Shown in pieces: positions 31,891 to 40,546 of a stretch of DNA of 53,348 bases (its first letter is position 1; every line of letters begins with the position of its first letter). A program made the translations under genes and the position numbers. The notes beneath the pieces are model-generated. The model saw nothing but the letters and a program-made list of their open reading frames with translations. It did no database searches and was not told where the DNA came from. Source of the DNA: DASYAE01 sp036501535 (GTDB taxonomy: Bacteria > Actinomycetota > Actinomycetes > Streptomycetales > Catenulisporaceae); assembly GCA_036501535.1 (NCBI GenBank), contig DASYAE010000250.1, forward strand, positions 1 through 53,348, given 5' to 3'.

Positions 31891-34413
31891 TCAGCCGAAC
31901 ACCTGGAACTCCCACAGCGAGTAGCCGTACTGCGTGGCCCGCGCCGTGCCGTACATCCGGATGTACCGGCCGCTGCCCGAGACGTTCAGCGTCTGCGTGC
32001 CGCCGGTCCCGGCGGTGGTGGAGTAGATGCTCGTCCAGGTCGAGTTGTCGTTCGAGGTCTGGATCTGGAAGGCCGTGCCGTACGCGGTCTCCCAGTTCAG
32101 CACCACCTGGCAGATCGTCTGGGTCGAGCCGAGGTCCACCTCCAGCCACTGCGGGTCGGAGAAGGCGCTGGACCAGCGGGTGCCGGTGTTGCCGTCGGTC
32201 GCGTTCGCCGCCGGGAAGCTGGCGCTCTCCTCGGAGGAGGCCGTGGTCGGCTTGTTCAGCGCCAGGTTCGTCGAGCCGCAGCTGCCGTTGATGCTGCCGT
32301 TGCTCAGCTCGAACCAGTTGACGTTGACGAAGTTCCCGCCGGTGCTCGTGCTGAACGTGACGTACAGGTTGTGCGTACCGCTCGGCGTCGGGGCGTTCGC
32401 GGCCTGGCTGGTCACCCAGTCCTGCCAGCCTCCGGTGCCGTTGACCGTGACCGTCGCGAACGGCGTCGCGGTCAGCGAGTCGAGCCGGAACTGGACGGAG
32501 CCGATGCCGGTGCCGGATATCGCCGAGGCGTTGCGCGCGAAGATCTGCGAGTATCCGGACCCGAAGTTGACGTTGGCGTATTCCAGCCAGCTGGCGGAGT
32601 TGATGTAGCCGACGTCGTTCCCGCCGCCGGTATCAGAGGTCGGTTCGGTTTGGACACTGTTGCTCGAGGAGTAGTTCGAGGCGGTGATCGTCACCGGCGA
32701 CCCGGTTCCGCCCCCGCCGCTTGCGTTGACCGTCCAGGTGAACGTGGTCGACCCGCTCGCCCCGGTGCCGTCCTTCGCGGTCACCGTGACGGTCGAGGTG
32801 CCCGCCGCGGTCGGGGTGCCGGAGATCAGGCCGGTCGAGGAGTTGATCGACAGGCCCGCGGGCAGGCCGGTGGCGCTGTAGCTCAGCGTCTGGCCCGAGG
32901 CGGAGTCGGTGGCGCTGACCTGTGCGCTGGCCGCGGTGCCCACGGTCGAGGTCTGATTGCCCGGGTTGGCGACCGTCACCGTGTCGCCGGTCCCGCCTCC
33001 GCCGCCGGTCGGGAGCGTCCACTGCTGGTCCGCGGCGTCGGTGCAGGTCTCGATGTCCAGCCGGGAGCCGGTGTTCCCACCCGGATCGGTCAGGCACAGG
33101 TTCGAGTTCGGATTCAGCAGCTCGCCGTTCGACTCGTGCGTCCAGTTCTGCGCATTCGAGGCGTTACACGGGTACCAGTCGACGTCGGTACCGCTGGTCG
33201 TGCCGGCGCTGACCACGTCGAGACAGCCTCCCTGCACGCGCACGGTGCCGTCCGAGTACGGCGACCACTGCTGGCCCGCGCTGCCGTTGCACCCGCTCAG
33301 GAACATCGGGTTGCCCTCGGTGTTCAGCGAGTTCTGGTTGGTCAGGCACGCGCCGCCCTGTCCGGTCAGGTTCCCGGTCGCGGTCGCCGTGCCGGTCGGC
33401 GTGGAGTTGCCGCCCGTCTCGTACACGGCGACGTACTGCACGCTCATCGACGCGCCGGAGCTGGTGGCCGAGGTCGGCGTGGTCGAGCCGTAGATCCCGT
33501 CCGGGTAGTTGCCGCCCATCGCCAGGTCCCAGATGATGAAGAACCCGTGGTCGATGGCGTCCTGCCAGGCCGTCGTCCCGACGGAGGCCTCGGTGATGGT
33601 GCTTTCCACCGTGCCGTCCATCAGGAACTCGAGGTACTCGGCGCTGGTGTTCACCCGGTTGATGATCACCGAGTAGGTGTTGAACCCGGTCTGGCAGCCC
33701 GTGGTCGGGCAGGAGATCAGCGCGTGGCCGGGGCTGTTGGCCGAGTCGTGCAGCGTCTGCGAGGCCTCGTTCAGCCCGTTGACGTCCTCCATCATGTCGA
33801 TCTCGCCGGACTGCGGCCAGCCGCCGCCGACCCGCATCGGCGAGCCCAGCGCCCAGAACGCCGGCCAGTAGCCCAGGCCGTTGGCCGGGTTGGGCTGCTC
33901 GATCGAGGCGGTCATCTCCAGCTGGCCGCCGGCCGGCGCCTCGAAGTCGTCCCGGGTGCTCTCCAGCCGGGCCGAGGTCCAGGTGCCGCCGTTGTCGACG
34001 GCCTTGAGCACCATGTCGCCGTTGCCGTCGAGGTAGGAGTTGGCGGTCGAGCTCGTGGTGTTCTCGATCTCGCCGGTGCCGTAGCCGCTGCCGATGTCGT
34101 AGAACCAGTTCGCGGAGCTGGGCGCGGACCCGGCCGCGCCGGCGAAGTTGTCGCTGAACACGGTGTTCCAGCCGGACGGCGGCGGGGGCACCGTGCCGGC
34201 CTGGGCCGCCGGGGCGACGGCCAGGGTGGTGACCACGGCGCCGGTGAGGGTGCCGGCGACCAGCGCCAGCGTGGTGAGCAGCGAGCGCCCCTTCAGCCGG
34301 CCCGGCCGGCGCTCGGTTCGTGCGGGGCCCGGATCCTGCGCGGGGTGCGCAGCCGGATCGGGCGGCCCCGCCGGACGGCCGGACCCTCGGCCGATACGCG
34401 GTATGACGGACAT
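31891..34413 (-). CDS. Secreted GH16 glucanase-type enzyme with four accessory modules
   Basis: An 840-residue exported endo-glycosidase. The signal peptide is unusually late: a charged Arg/Pro-rich stretch (1-44) precedes the hydrophobic core SLLTTLALVAGTLTGAVV (44-61) and APAAQA. The GH16 domain is about 78-335 with the catalytic ExDxxE as GEIDMMED (Glu204, Asp206, Glu209). Then follow a ricin-type beta-trefoil (about 350-472), an Ig-like module (480-570), a CBM6-like module (575-705) and an F5/8-type C module (715-840). Likely targets are beta-glucans or similar polysaccharides. ATG at 34413 has AAGGGAAG upstream; a downstream start nearer the signal core is possible. Controlled by a LacI-type operator. 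Confidence 0.88.
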   Translation of the reverse strand: MSVIPRIGRGSGRPAGPPDPAAHPAQDPGPARTERRPGRLKGRSLLTTLALVAGTLTGAVVTTLAVAPAAQAGTVPPPPSGWNTVFSDNFAGAAGSAPSSANWFYDIGSGYGTGEIENTTSSTANSYLDGNGDMVLKAVDNGGTWTSARLESTRDDFEAPAGGQLEMTASIEQPNPANGLGYWPAFWALGSPMRVGGGWPQSGEIDMMEDVNGLNEASQTLHDSANSPGHALISCPTTGCQTGFNTYSVIINRVNTSAEYLEFLMDGTVESTITEASVGTTAWQDAIDHGFFIIWDLAMGGNYPDGIYGSTTPTSATSSGASMSVQYVAVYETGGNSTPTGTATATGNLTGQGGACLTNQNSLNTEGNPMFLSGCNGSAGQQWSPYSDGTVRVQGGCLDVVSAGTTSGTDVDWYPCNASNAQNWTHESNGELLNPNSNLCLTDPGGNTGSRLDIETCTDAADQQWTLPTGGGGGTGDTVTVANPGNQTSTVGTAASAQVSATDSASGQTLSYSATGLPAGLSINSSTGLISGTPTAAGTSTVTVTAKDGTGASGSTTFTWTVNASGGGGTGSPVTITASNYSSSNSVQTEPTSDTGGGNDVGYINSASWLEYANVNFGSGYSQIFARNASAISGTGIGSVQFRLDSLTATPFATVTVNGTGGWQDWVTSQAANAPTPSGTHNLYVTFSTSTGGNFVNVNWFELSNGSINGSCGSTNLALNKPTTASSEESASFPAANATDGNTGTRWSSAFSDPQWLEVDLGSTQTICQVVLNWETAYGTAFQIQTSNDNSTWTSIYSTTAGTGGTQTLNVSGSGRYIRMYGTARATQYGYSLWEFQVFG

Positions 34414-34550
34414 GTTGCTTCCCTTCAGCGCGGAGCGCGTTTGTCTCGGTTCCGGCGGCGGGGCGTGGCATGGGGGGTGCGGCAGGCGATGCCGCAACAC
34501 GGCCGCTCACAGGGTCGGTTGTCGGATCGGGGCGCGAGTGGGAGGGGATG

Positions 34551-34564
34551 GGAGAGCGCTCTCC
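34551..34564. promoter_or_regulatory. LacI-type operator GGAGAGCGCTCTCC
   Basis: A perfect 14-bp palindrome with the central CG typical of LacI-family sites, similar in form to the actinomycete CebR box. It lies at about +4 to +17 of the GH16 promoter, so a bound repressor would block transcription. No LacI gene is in this window. Confidence 0.7.
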
Positions 34565-34574
34565 GACCGACAGA

Positions 34575-34603
34575 TGTGTACGGCGCGGTTGCGGTCCTGT
34601 CAA
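34575..34603 (-). promoter_or_regulatory. Promoter of the GH16 gene
   Basis: On the minus strand TTGACA (34598-34603, perfect) and TACACA (34575-34580) are 17 bases apart. The operator follows immediately downstream; the leader is about 155 bases. Confidence 0.7.
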
Positions 34604-34819
34604 GCTTTCGCCCGCGAGCGGGGCCGGATCGGCCGCGACGGGTGCGCTGATTTGCGTGCTGTCGCCCGGGATTCGCCCGGGATCCGGGGTTCGCAGAGGT
34701 TTTGCTCTGGTATGGCAGAGCACTCAGACGTGCCTGCCTGCCAGGCCACTGAGACCGGCGTTTCCGGCCGGCCCGGCCAGGTGATCAGGGCTCGATGACG
34801 GTTCCCCGGGCGGTGCCGG

Positions 34820-35806
34820 TCAGGGACGCATCGTGTGCACGACCCAGACCCCGCCGGGCCCGCGCCGCCCGCGGGTGAGATCGCGCAGGTCCCGCTGCAC
34901 GGCCTCGCCGAGCCGCCGCGCCTCGAACCGGTTGACCACCGCGCCGAGCGCCGCGCCGCCGAGCAGCGGGGCCAGCGAGACCACGCCGCGCCCGGTGCGC
35001 GCCGCCACCCGGCGCTGCACCCGCTTGCGCAGCAGCGACCACGCCGCCGCGGTCCCGGTGATCGCGCCGACCGCCCCGGCCGCGCTCATCGTGCCGGTCG
35101 CGTCGGCCAGCACGCCGCGCCGCTGGGTCCACGCGTTGAGGTAGGTCATGGCGCGCTCGGCCCGGCTCCGGCCCGGATCGATTCCGTAGACCTCGTACAG
35201 CTCGGCCACCAGCTTGAGCTCGATGCCGATCACCGCGGCCGCCTCGGTGACCAGCTCCACCGGCCAGGTGACCGGGATGGGCAGCGCCGCCGAGGCGCCG
35301 GTCGCCACGCCGACCGCGGCCGAGTTGCGCGCCGCGTTCACGATCAGCAGCCGGGCCAGGCCCTCCGTGTCGAGGTCGGGGTAGCGGGCGCGCAGCTGCG
35401 CCCCGTCGCGGATCCGCAGGTTCGACGCCAGCGCCATGACCCGCGCGGTCAGCGCGTCGAGCGACTGCGGGCCGAGGCCGGCCGCGCCCTTGGCCGCGTT
35501 GCGCCCCGAGCGCATCAGCCTGCGCAGGGTCGCGCCGCGCTCGCGGTGGCCCTCCGCCTCCGCGAGGGTCTCGATCAGCTCGGCGTCGGGCGAGGGGCCC
35601 GGCGCCACGTCGCGCGGCTCGGGCCGGTCGACCGCGCGGGATGTGCTCTGCAGGTCTGGATTCTGCACGTCCGGATTCTGTGCTACCGGACTGTGCACTG
35701 CCGGTTCCGAGCCCTTGCCGCGCCGGGCCCTGCCCTTGGCACGCCCGGTCGCGTCCCCGCCCCCGCCCTCGTGCGCCGCGCCGCCCGTGTAGTCCGGCTC
35801 AGCCAT
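34820..35806 (-). CDS. EcsC-like protein
   Basis: A 328-residue protein. Residues 1 to about 75 are a disordered, charged lead. The rest resembles the EcsC family: LARLLIVNAARNSAAVGVAT with ASAALPIPVTWPVELVTEAA and the helical GIELKLVAELYEVYGID follow in the order seen there, with a hydrophobic hairpin near 140-175 and another near 225-245. The family's molecular role is not established. ATG at 35806 is chosen because the sequence before it (to GTG 35875) has no ribosome site and low-complexity content; the true start remains uncertain. It stands alone, in the opposite direction to nothing obvious. Confidence 0.65.
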   Translation of the reverse strand: MAEPDYTGGAAHEGGGGDATGRAKGRARRGKGSEPAVHSPVAQNPDVQNPDLQSTSRAVDRPEPRDVAPGPSPDAELIETLAEAEGHRERGATLRRLMRSGRNAAKGAAGLGPQSLDALTARVMALASNLRIRDGAQLRARYPDLDTEGLARLLIVNAARNSAAVGVATGASAALPIPVTWPVELVTEAAAVIGIELKLVAELYEVYGIDPGRSRAERAMTYLNAWTQRRGVLADATGTMSAAGAVGAITGTAAAWSLLRKRVQRRVAARTGRGVVSLAPLLGGAALGAVVNRFEARRLGEAVQRDLRDLTRGRRGPGGVWVVHTMRP

Positions 35807-35979
35807 CGTCGATCGCGCCTGCCTCCGTCGTCGGATCCCGCTGCCCAGGTCTCTCGTTTCCGCTCCGGTTTCCACGACCCGGCTCTCGTATCTGAGGCCC
35901 AGTCCGGTCGTATCAGATTACGCGGCCGGGTGCCCGAGCGGGACCTTCCAGCTCACTCGGGGGATTTTGCTCCGGCCGG

Positions 35980-36906
35980 CTACGCCAGCTTCGGCAGGAT
36001 CCGGTCCACCCCGGTGCGGTGCTCGGAGAAGCCCGCGGCCGCGCCGACGACCAGCGGGTCGGGCGGGGTCGCGACCCGCTCGTCGCGGCCCGGGTAGTCG
36101 AACCGGGACAGCACGTGGCGCATCGCCTCGAGCCGGGCCCGCTTCTTGTCGTTGCTGCGCACCACGGTCCACGGCGCGTCGGCGGTGTCCGTGTAGAAGA
36201 ACATCGCCTCCTTCGCCTCGGTGTAGTCGTCCCAGCGCTGCAGCGAGGCGAGGTCCATCGGGCTCAGCTTCCACTGCCGCACCGGGTCCACCCGGCGGAT
36301 GTAGAACCGGGTGTGCTGCTCGCCGCGGGAGACCGAGAACCAGAACTTCACCAGCCGGATCCCGTCGCGCACCAGCATCCGCTCGAACTCCGGGGCCTGC
36401 CGCATGAACTCCAGGTACTCCGCCGGCGTGCAGAACCCCATCACCCGCTCGACCCCGGCCCGGTTGTACCAGGACCGGTCGAACAGCACGATCTCGCCGG
36501 CCGCCGGCAGGTGGGCCGCGTACCGCTGGAAGTACCACTGGGTGCTCTCGCGCTCGGTCGGCTTCTCCAGCGCCACCACCCGCGCCCCGCGCGGGTTCAG
36601 GTGCTCGGTGAACCGCTTGATGGTGCCGCCCTTGCCGGCCGCGTCCCGGCCCTCGAACAGGAGCACCAGCCGCTGCCCGGACTCCTTGATCCAGTTCTGC
36701 AGCTTGAGCAGCTCGATCTGCAGCGGCCGCTTCGCCTTCTCGTAGTCGGGCCGCGAGAGCCGCTCGTCGTACGGATAGTCCTCCCGCCAGGTGTCCACCA
36801 CCCGGCCGTCCGCGAACCTCAGCACCGGATCGTCGTCGTCGCTGTAGTCGACCCGCAGGTCGGCCAAGTCGCCGAGCTCGGGCGCCCACACGATGTCTTC
36901 GCTCAC
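35980..36906 (-). CDS. ppk2: Polyphosphate kinase 2
   Basis: A 308-residue PPK2-family enzyme that transfers phosphate between polyphosphate and nucleoside diphosphates. The Walker A is GRDAAGKGG (86-94) and the Walker B / lid is DRSWYNR (143-149); WKLSPMDLASLQRWDDYTEA is the typical C-terminal block. The length is that of a single-domain PPK2. GTG at 36906 is the only fitting start; it lacks a Shine-Dalgarno, but GATGCT ends six bases upstream, so the mRNA may be leaderless. It is divergent from the DDN-like gene. Confidence 0.93.
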   Translation of the reverse strand: MSEDIVWAPELGDLADLRVDYSDDDDPVLRFADGRVVDTWREDYPYDERLSRPDYEKAKRPLQIELLKLQNWIKESGQRLVLLFEGRDAAGKGGTIKRFTEHLNPRGARVVALEKPTERESTQWYFQRYAAHLPAAGEIVLFDRSWYNRAGVERVMGFCTPAEYLEFMRQAPEFERMLVRDGIRLVKFWFSVSRGEQHTRFYIRRVDPVRQWKLSPMDLASLQRWDDYTEAKEAMFFYTDTADAPWTVVRSNDKKRARLEAMRHVLSRFDYPGRDERVATPPDPLVVGAAAGFSEHRTGVDRILPKLA

Positions 36907-36912
36907 GCTGGA

Positions 36913-36918
36913 AGCATC
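36913..36918 (-). promoter_or_regulatory. -10 element GATGCT of ppk2
   Basis: GATGCT on the minus strand ends six bases before GTG 36906; same geometry as the other leaderless candidates. Confidence 0.45.
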
Positions 36919-37050
36919 GCCCCGCCGGGCGCCGCTCGGCCAGGGCCGGGACGCGATTGGGAGAGGAGTTTCACCTGCCCGCCCCGCGCGGTCCGCCTCG
37001 CGTTCACGGGAGCCGGGCGCCGCGCCGCCGCGCCGCGAGCCGGCCCTCTG

Positions 37051-37056
37051 GATACT
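37051..37056 (+). promoter_or_regulatory. -10 element GATACT of the DDN-like gene
   Basis: GATACT ends six bases before the ATG at 37063, and no Shine-Dalgarno is seen. Confidence 0.5.
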
Positions 37057-37062
37057 GGGCGC

Positions 37063-37506
37063 ATGAACGAGCAGCGGCGCGCCCGCAATCAGGAAGTGGT
37101 CGAGGAGTTCCGCGGCAACGGCGGGAAGGTCGGCGGGATGTTCGAGGGGGTGCCGCTGCTCCTGTTGCACCACACCGGCGCCAGGTCGGGCGCCGCGCAC
37201 GTCACGCCGCTGGCCTACCTCGAGGACGCGGGCCGGTGGGTCGTCGTCGCCGCGAACGGCGGCCGGGCGCACCATCCCGCCTGGTACTTCAATGTGCGGG
37301 CCTACCCCGCGGTCGCGCTCGAGGTCGGCACCGAGGCGCACCGGGCGGTCGCGCGGCCGGCCGAGGGCGCCGAGCGCGAGGAGCTGTGCGCGCGGTTCCG
37401 CGCCGAGTCGCGCTTCTTCGGCGGCTTCGAGGAGCAGACCGACCGCGAGATCCCGGTCGTGGTCCTCGAACCGCTCGCCGCCGAGGGCGAGTCGCCGCTC
37501 GGCTGA
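37063..37506 (+). CDS. Deazaflavin (F420)-dependent nitroreductase-like protein
   Basis: A 147-residue member of the DDN / FDOR-A-type family of split-barrel F420-binding oxidoreductases. It has the family pattern LLLLHHTGARSGAAHVTPL (32-50), WVVVAANGG (59-67) and the HHPAWYFNVRAYP block (70-82) that contacts F420. Such proteins reduce quinones or nitro compounds with F420H2 at the membrane or in the cytosol; the substrate is not readable. The start ATG at 37063 fits both the family N-terminus and the leaderless -10. A single-gene unit. Confidence 0.9.
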   Translation: MNEQRRARNQEVVEEFRGNGGKVGGMFEGVPLLLLHHTGARSGAAHVTPLAYLEDAGRWVVVAANGGRAHHPAWYFNVRAYPAVALEVGTEAHRAVARPAEGAEREELCARFRAESRFFGGFEEQTDREIPVVVLEPLAAEGESPLG

Positions 37507-37620
37507 CAGCGCCGCGCCGAGCACGCCGGCGCGACTACCCGAATACGCGTACCCGGCCTACTCCCGGGGATGTAGTCGGAACGCATCATCGGCCCGACGC
37601 GGCATGCGGGCGCCGCGCCG

Positions 37621-37635
37621 CATGCTTCGAGCATG
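37621..37635 (+). promoter_or_regulatory. Palindrome CATGCT-TCG-AGCATG over the ABC gene start
   Basis: A perfect dyad of 6-bp arms and 3-base centre whose right half contains the ATG start (37633). CATGCT ends six bases before the start, so it can serve as a -10. A regulator bound here could control both transcription and start access. Confidence 0.5.
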
Positions 37636-38556
37636 GAAACAGTCCTGGCCCTCGAGGGTGTGACGCGGCGGTACGCAGAGACCGTCGCGCTCGACGATCT
37701 GAGTTTCGCCGTCCCGTCCGGTTCGGCGGTCGCCCTGCTCGGGCCGAACGGAGCGGGCAAGACGACCACGGTCAGCCTGCTGATGGGGCTGGCGGCCGCC
37801 GACGCCGGCTCGGTCACCGTGTGCGGCACCACGCCGCGCGCCGCAGTGGCCTCCGGCCGGATCGCGGCCATGCTCCAGGACAGCGGCCTGATGCCCGGCG
37901 CGACGGTCGGGGAGCTGGTCGAGCTGGCCCGCCGGTGCGCCCCGGACCCGCTGCCCGCCGCCGAGGCGCTGGAGCTGTCCGGATTGTCCGGGCTCGCCCG
38001 GCGCCGGGCCGACCGGCTCTCCGGCGGGCAGGCCCAGCGGCTGAAGTTCGCCCTGGTCGCCGCCGCGAACCCGCGGATCCTGGTGCTCGACGAGCCGACC
38101 CGCGCGCTGGACGTCCAGGCCCGCGCCCGGTTCTGGGAGGCGATGCGCGCCTACGCGGCGGGCGGGCGCACCATCCTGTTCGCCACCCACTACCTCGACG
38201 AAGTCGACCGCAACGCCGGCCGGGTGCTGGTGATGTCCCGCGGCCGGATCGTCGCCGACGGCACTCCCGCGCAGCTGCGCGAGCGCGGCGGCCGGTCCGT
38301 GGTCGGGTTCCGGCTCGACGATCCGAAGGCCGAGAACGTCGCCGGCGTGCTCGCCGCGCTGCCCGGCTCCGTCATGGCGGAGGGCGACCGCGTGTCCGTG
38401 CAGACCGACGATCCGGACGCCACGGTGCGCGCGCTCGCCGCCGGGCCGCTGTGCTGGCACGCGCTGAGCATCGCCGCGCCGAGCCTCGAAGAGTCCTTCC
38501 TCAGCCTGACCGCAGGCCCTTCCCCGATCAGTGCCACATCCCGCGAGGAGTCGTGA
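37633..38556 (+). CDS. ABC transporter ATP-binding protein
   Basis: A 307-residue ATPase of the drug/antibiotic exporter (DrrA-like) type. Walker A GPNGAGKTT (37-45), Q-loop near LQDSGLMPGA (81-90), signature LSGGQ (129-133) and Walker B ILVLDEPT (149-156) are all intact. A C-terminal extension of about 90 residues is usual for this class. ATG at 37633 lies inside the palindrome described above. It overlaps the permease and is the first gene of an exporter plus two-component operon. Confidence 0.93.
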   Translation: METVLALEGVTRRYAETVALDDLSFAVPSGSAVALLGPNGAGKTTTVSLLMGLAAADAGSVTVCGTTPRAAVASGRIAAMLQDSGLMPGATVGELVELARRCAPDPLPAAEALELSGLSGLARRRADRLSGGQAQRLKFALVAAANPRILVLDEPTRALDVQARARFWEAMRAYAAGGRTILFATHYLDEVDRNAGRVLVMSRGRIVADGTPAQLRERGGRSVVGFRLDDPKAENVAGVLAALPGSVMAEGDRVSVQTDDPDATVRALAAGPLCWHALSIAAPSLEESFLSLTAGPSPISATSREES

Positions 38557-38561
38557 TTCCC

Positions 38562-39323
38562 ATGGCGCTCTACTACTTCCGGCTCGAATGCGTCCGCATG
38601 GTGCGCGACCTGCGCTACCTCGCCCTGGCCGTGCTCGCCCCGATCGGCTTCTACCTGCTGTTCGCCACCTTGTTCGGCGGTAAGCCCGGCGCTCCGGGCG
38701 AGCTGAAGGGCACGGTCGAGATCATGGTCGCGATGGCGGCCTACGGCGCGGTCTGGGGCGCCCTGTCCGCGACCGGTCCGCGGATCGCCCAGGAGCGTTC
38801 CGTGGGCTGGCTCGACCAGCTGCGCGCCATGCCGCTGACGCCGCGTCAGGTGATGGCCGGCAAGCTCGCGGCGGCCATGGCGGTCGTGCTGCCCTCGCTG
38901 ATCCTGGTGTGCCTAACCGGCGCGCTGGCCAAGGGCGTCTCGCTGCACTTGTGGCAGTGGGCGGCGATAGTCGGGGCGATGTGGGTAGGCAGCCTGCCCT
39001 TCGCCTTGCTCGGCATCATGCTCGGCTACCTCGTGGGGGCCGATGCGGCCTTCCCGCTCAGCTACGGCCTCTACATGGGCATGTCGGCGATCGGCGGCCT
39101 GTGGGTGCCGCCCTCGCAGCTGCCGGCCTCCTTCCTGGACGTCGCGCGGGTCCTGCCGACCTACCGGCTCGCCGACCTCGGCTGGCGCATCGCGCAGGGC
39201 ACCGCGCCGAGCGCGGCCGACGCGGCGACGCTGGCGGGGTGGGCCGTCGGGCTCGGGCTCCTGGGCGTGCTCGCCTACCGCAGGCCGCGGCGGCGGCGAG
39301 GTGGGCGTGCGGTGGCGGCGTGA
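38562..39323 (+). CDS. ABC transporter permease
   Basis: A 253-residue ABC-2-type membrane protein with six hydrophobic segments (about 20-38, 52-75, 100-122, 135-160, 165-185, 225-243) that pairs with the ATPase before it. ATG at 38562 is chosen because GAGGAG is then 11 bases upstream; GTG at 38553, which overlaps the ATPase stop as GTGA, is nearly as good. The stop overlaps the histidine kinase start (GTGA). By type it exports a small toxic molecule or peptide. Confidence 0.9.
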   Translation: MALYYFRLECVRMVRDLRYLALAVLAPIGFYLLFATLFGGKPGAPGELKGTVEIMVAMAAYGAVWGALSATGPRIAQERSVGWLDQLRAMPLTPRQVMAGKLAAAMAVVLPSLILVCLTGALAKGVSLHLWQWAAIVGAMWVGSLPFALLGIMLGYLVGADAAFPLSYGLYMGMSAIGGLWVPPSQLPASFLDVARVLPTYRLADLGWRIAQGTAPSAADAATLAGWAVGLGLLGVLAYRRPRRRRGGRAVAA

Positions 39324-40546
39324 GCGGATACGGTGCGGTTGTGTCGCGACACCTGCCCGATCGCACCGAGCTGGCGCTTACCGTCTCCGTGGCGGCGTTC
39401 ACCTGCCTGGGCGTGTGGATCGAGGTGCATTACGCCACTCGGCCCGTCCCGTCCGGCATCTGGGCGTTTCTGCTGACCCTCGCAGCCTGCTGCCTGATCC
39501 CGCTGCGTCGCCGTCAGCCGCACCTGTTCGCGCTGGCCTGTCTACTCGCTCTGTTGAGCTATCACCTGATGGGCTATCAGGGCCTCGCGCCCGGCGTGCT
39601 CATGCTGCTCGCCTGTTATGCGCTTGGCGCGTATGCGCCGCGCGGCGGGATCGCCCTCGGCCTGCTCGCGGCAGCACTCGCCTGGGCGATCGCGCCGCTG
39701 CCGCCGCACTCGCTGCCCTGGGCGGCCCTGGACGTGTCCATGCCCGCAATCACCTTCGGCGCGGCGTCAGTGCTCGGACAGTCCGCGCGCCGCCGCCGGC
39801 TCGAGCAGGAGGAGCGCATCCGCCAGTCGGAGGCCGTCGGGGCGGAGCACGCGGCGCGGCGGCTGGCCGAGGAGCGGCTGCGCATCGCCCGGGAGCTGCA
39901 CGACGTGCTGGCGCACACGATCTCGGTGGTCGCGGTGCAGAGCGCGGTCGCGCTCGACGCCATCGAGGACGACCCGGCGCAGGCGAAGGCCGCGCTGGCC
40001 CGGGTGCGGACCGCGGCGCGGCAGGCGATGCCCGAGCTGCGCGCGGCGCTGGACCTGCTGCGCGGCGGGTCCGGCGCGCCCGCGGCCGACCTGCGCCCCC
40101 AGCCGGGCCTGGATGATCTCGCCGAGCTCGCCGACCGCATCCGCGCCAGCGGCCTGCCGGTCGAGCTCGTCCTCGACCCGGCCGACGCGGTCCCGCCCCT
40201 GGTGCAGCTGACGGCGTATCGGATCGTTCAGGAATCGCTGACCAACGCGCTGCGGCACTCCGGGGCGGCCAAGGTGTCGGTATCGGTGCGGCGGCGCGAA
40301 TACACATTGGAGATCGACGTGATGGACGACGGTCCCGGCGGCGCGCCCGGCCCCGCCCCGGCCCCCGCCGCCGACGCGGCCGGCTTCGGGCTGCGGGGCA
40401 TGCGGGAGCGGTCGGAAGCGCTCGGCGGAACCCTGCAGGCCGGCGCCCGACCCGAGGGCGGGTTCGCGGTGCATGCGCTGCTGCCCTTCGCCCGCGCCGG
40501 TATCGAGGGCGCGGCCGCCGCGCAGCCAGGACGGGGAGAACGATGA
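39320..40546 (+). CDS. Sensor histidine kinase (NarL-type partner)
   Basis: A 408-residue kinase. The N-terminal half has about five to six TM segments (18-36, 46-62, 67-83, 90-102, 108-127, 135-152) and no large outside domain, so it senses in or near the membrane. The HisKA_3-type box ARELHDVLAHTISVV holds His194; the ATPase part shows NALRHSG, DDGPG and GFGLRGMRER. GTG at 39320 overlaps the permease stop; GTG at 39341 is an alternative. It is coupled to the response regulator by an ATGA overlap. With the ABC genes it forms a classical sense-and-export unit. Confidence 0.93.
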   Translation: MSGYGAVVSRHLPDRTELALTVSVAAFTCLGVWIEVHYATRPVPSGIWAFLLTLAACCLIPLRRRQPHLFALACLLALLSYHLMGYQGLAPGVLMLLACYALGAYAPRGGIALGLLAAALAWAIAPLPPHSLPWAALDVSMPAITFGAASVLGQSARRRRLEQEERIRQSEAVGAEHAARRLAEERLRIARELHDVLAHTISVVAVQSAVALDAIEDDPAQAKAALARVRTAARQAMPELRAALDLLRGGSGAPAADLRPQPGLDDLAELADRIRASGLPVELVLDPADAVPPLVQLTAYRIVQESLTNALRHSGAAKVSVSVRRREYTLEIDVMDDGPGGAPGPAPAPAADAAGFGLRGMRERSEALGGTLQAGARPEGGFAVHALLPFARAGIEGAAAAQPGRGER

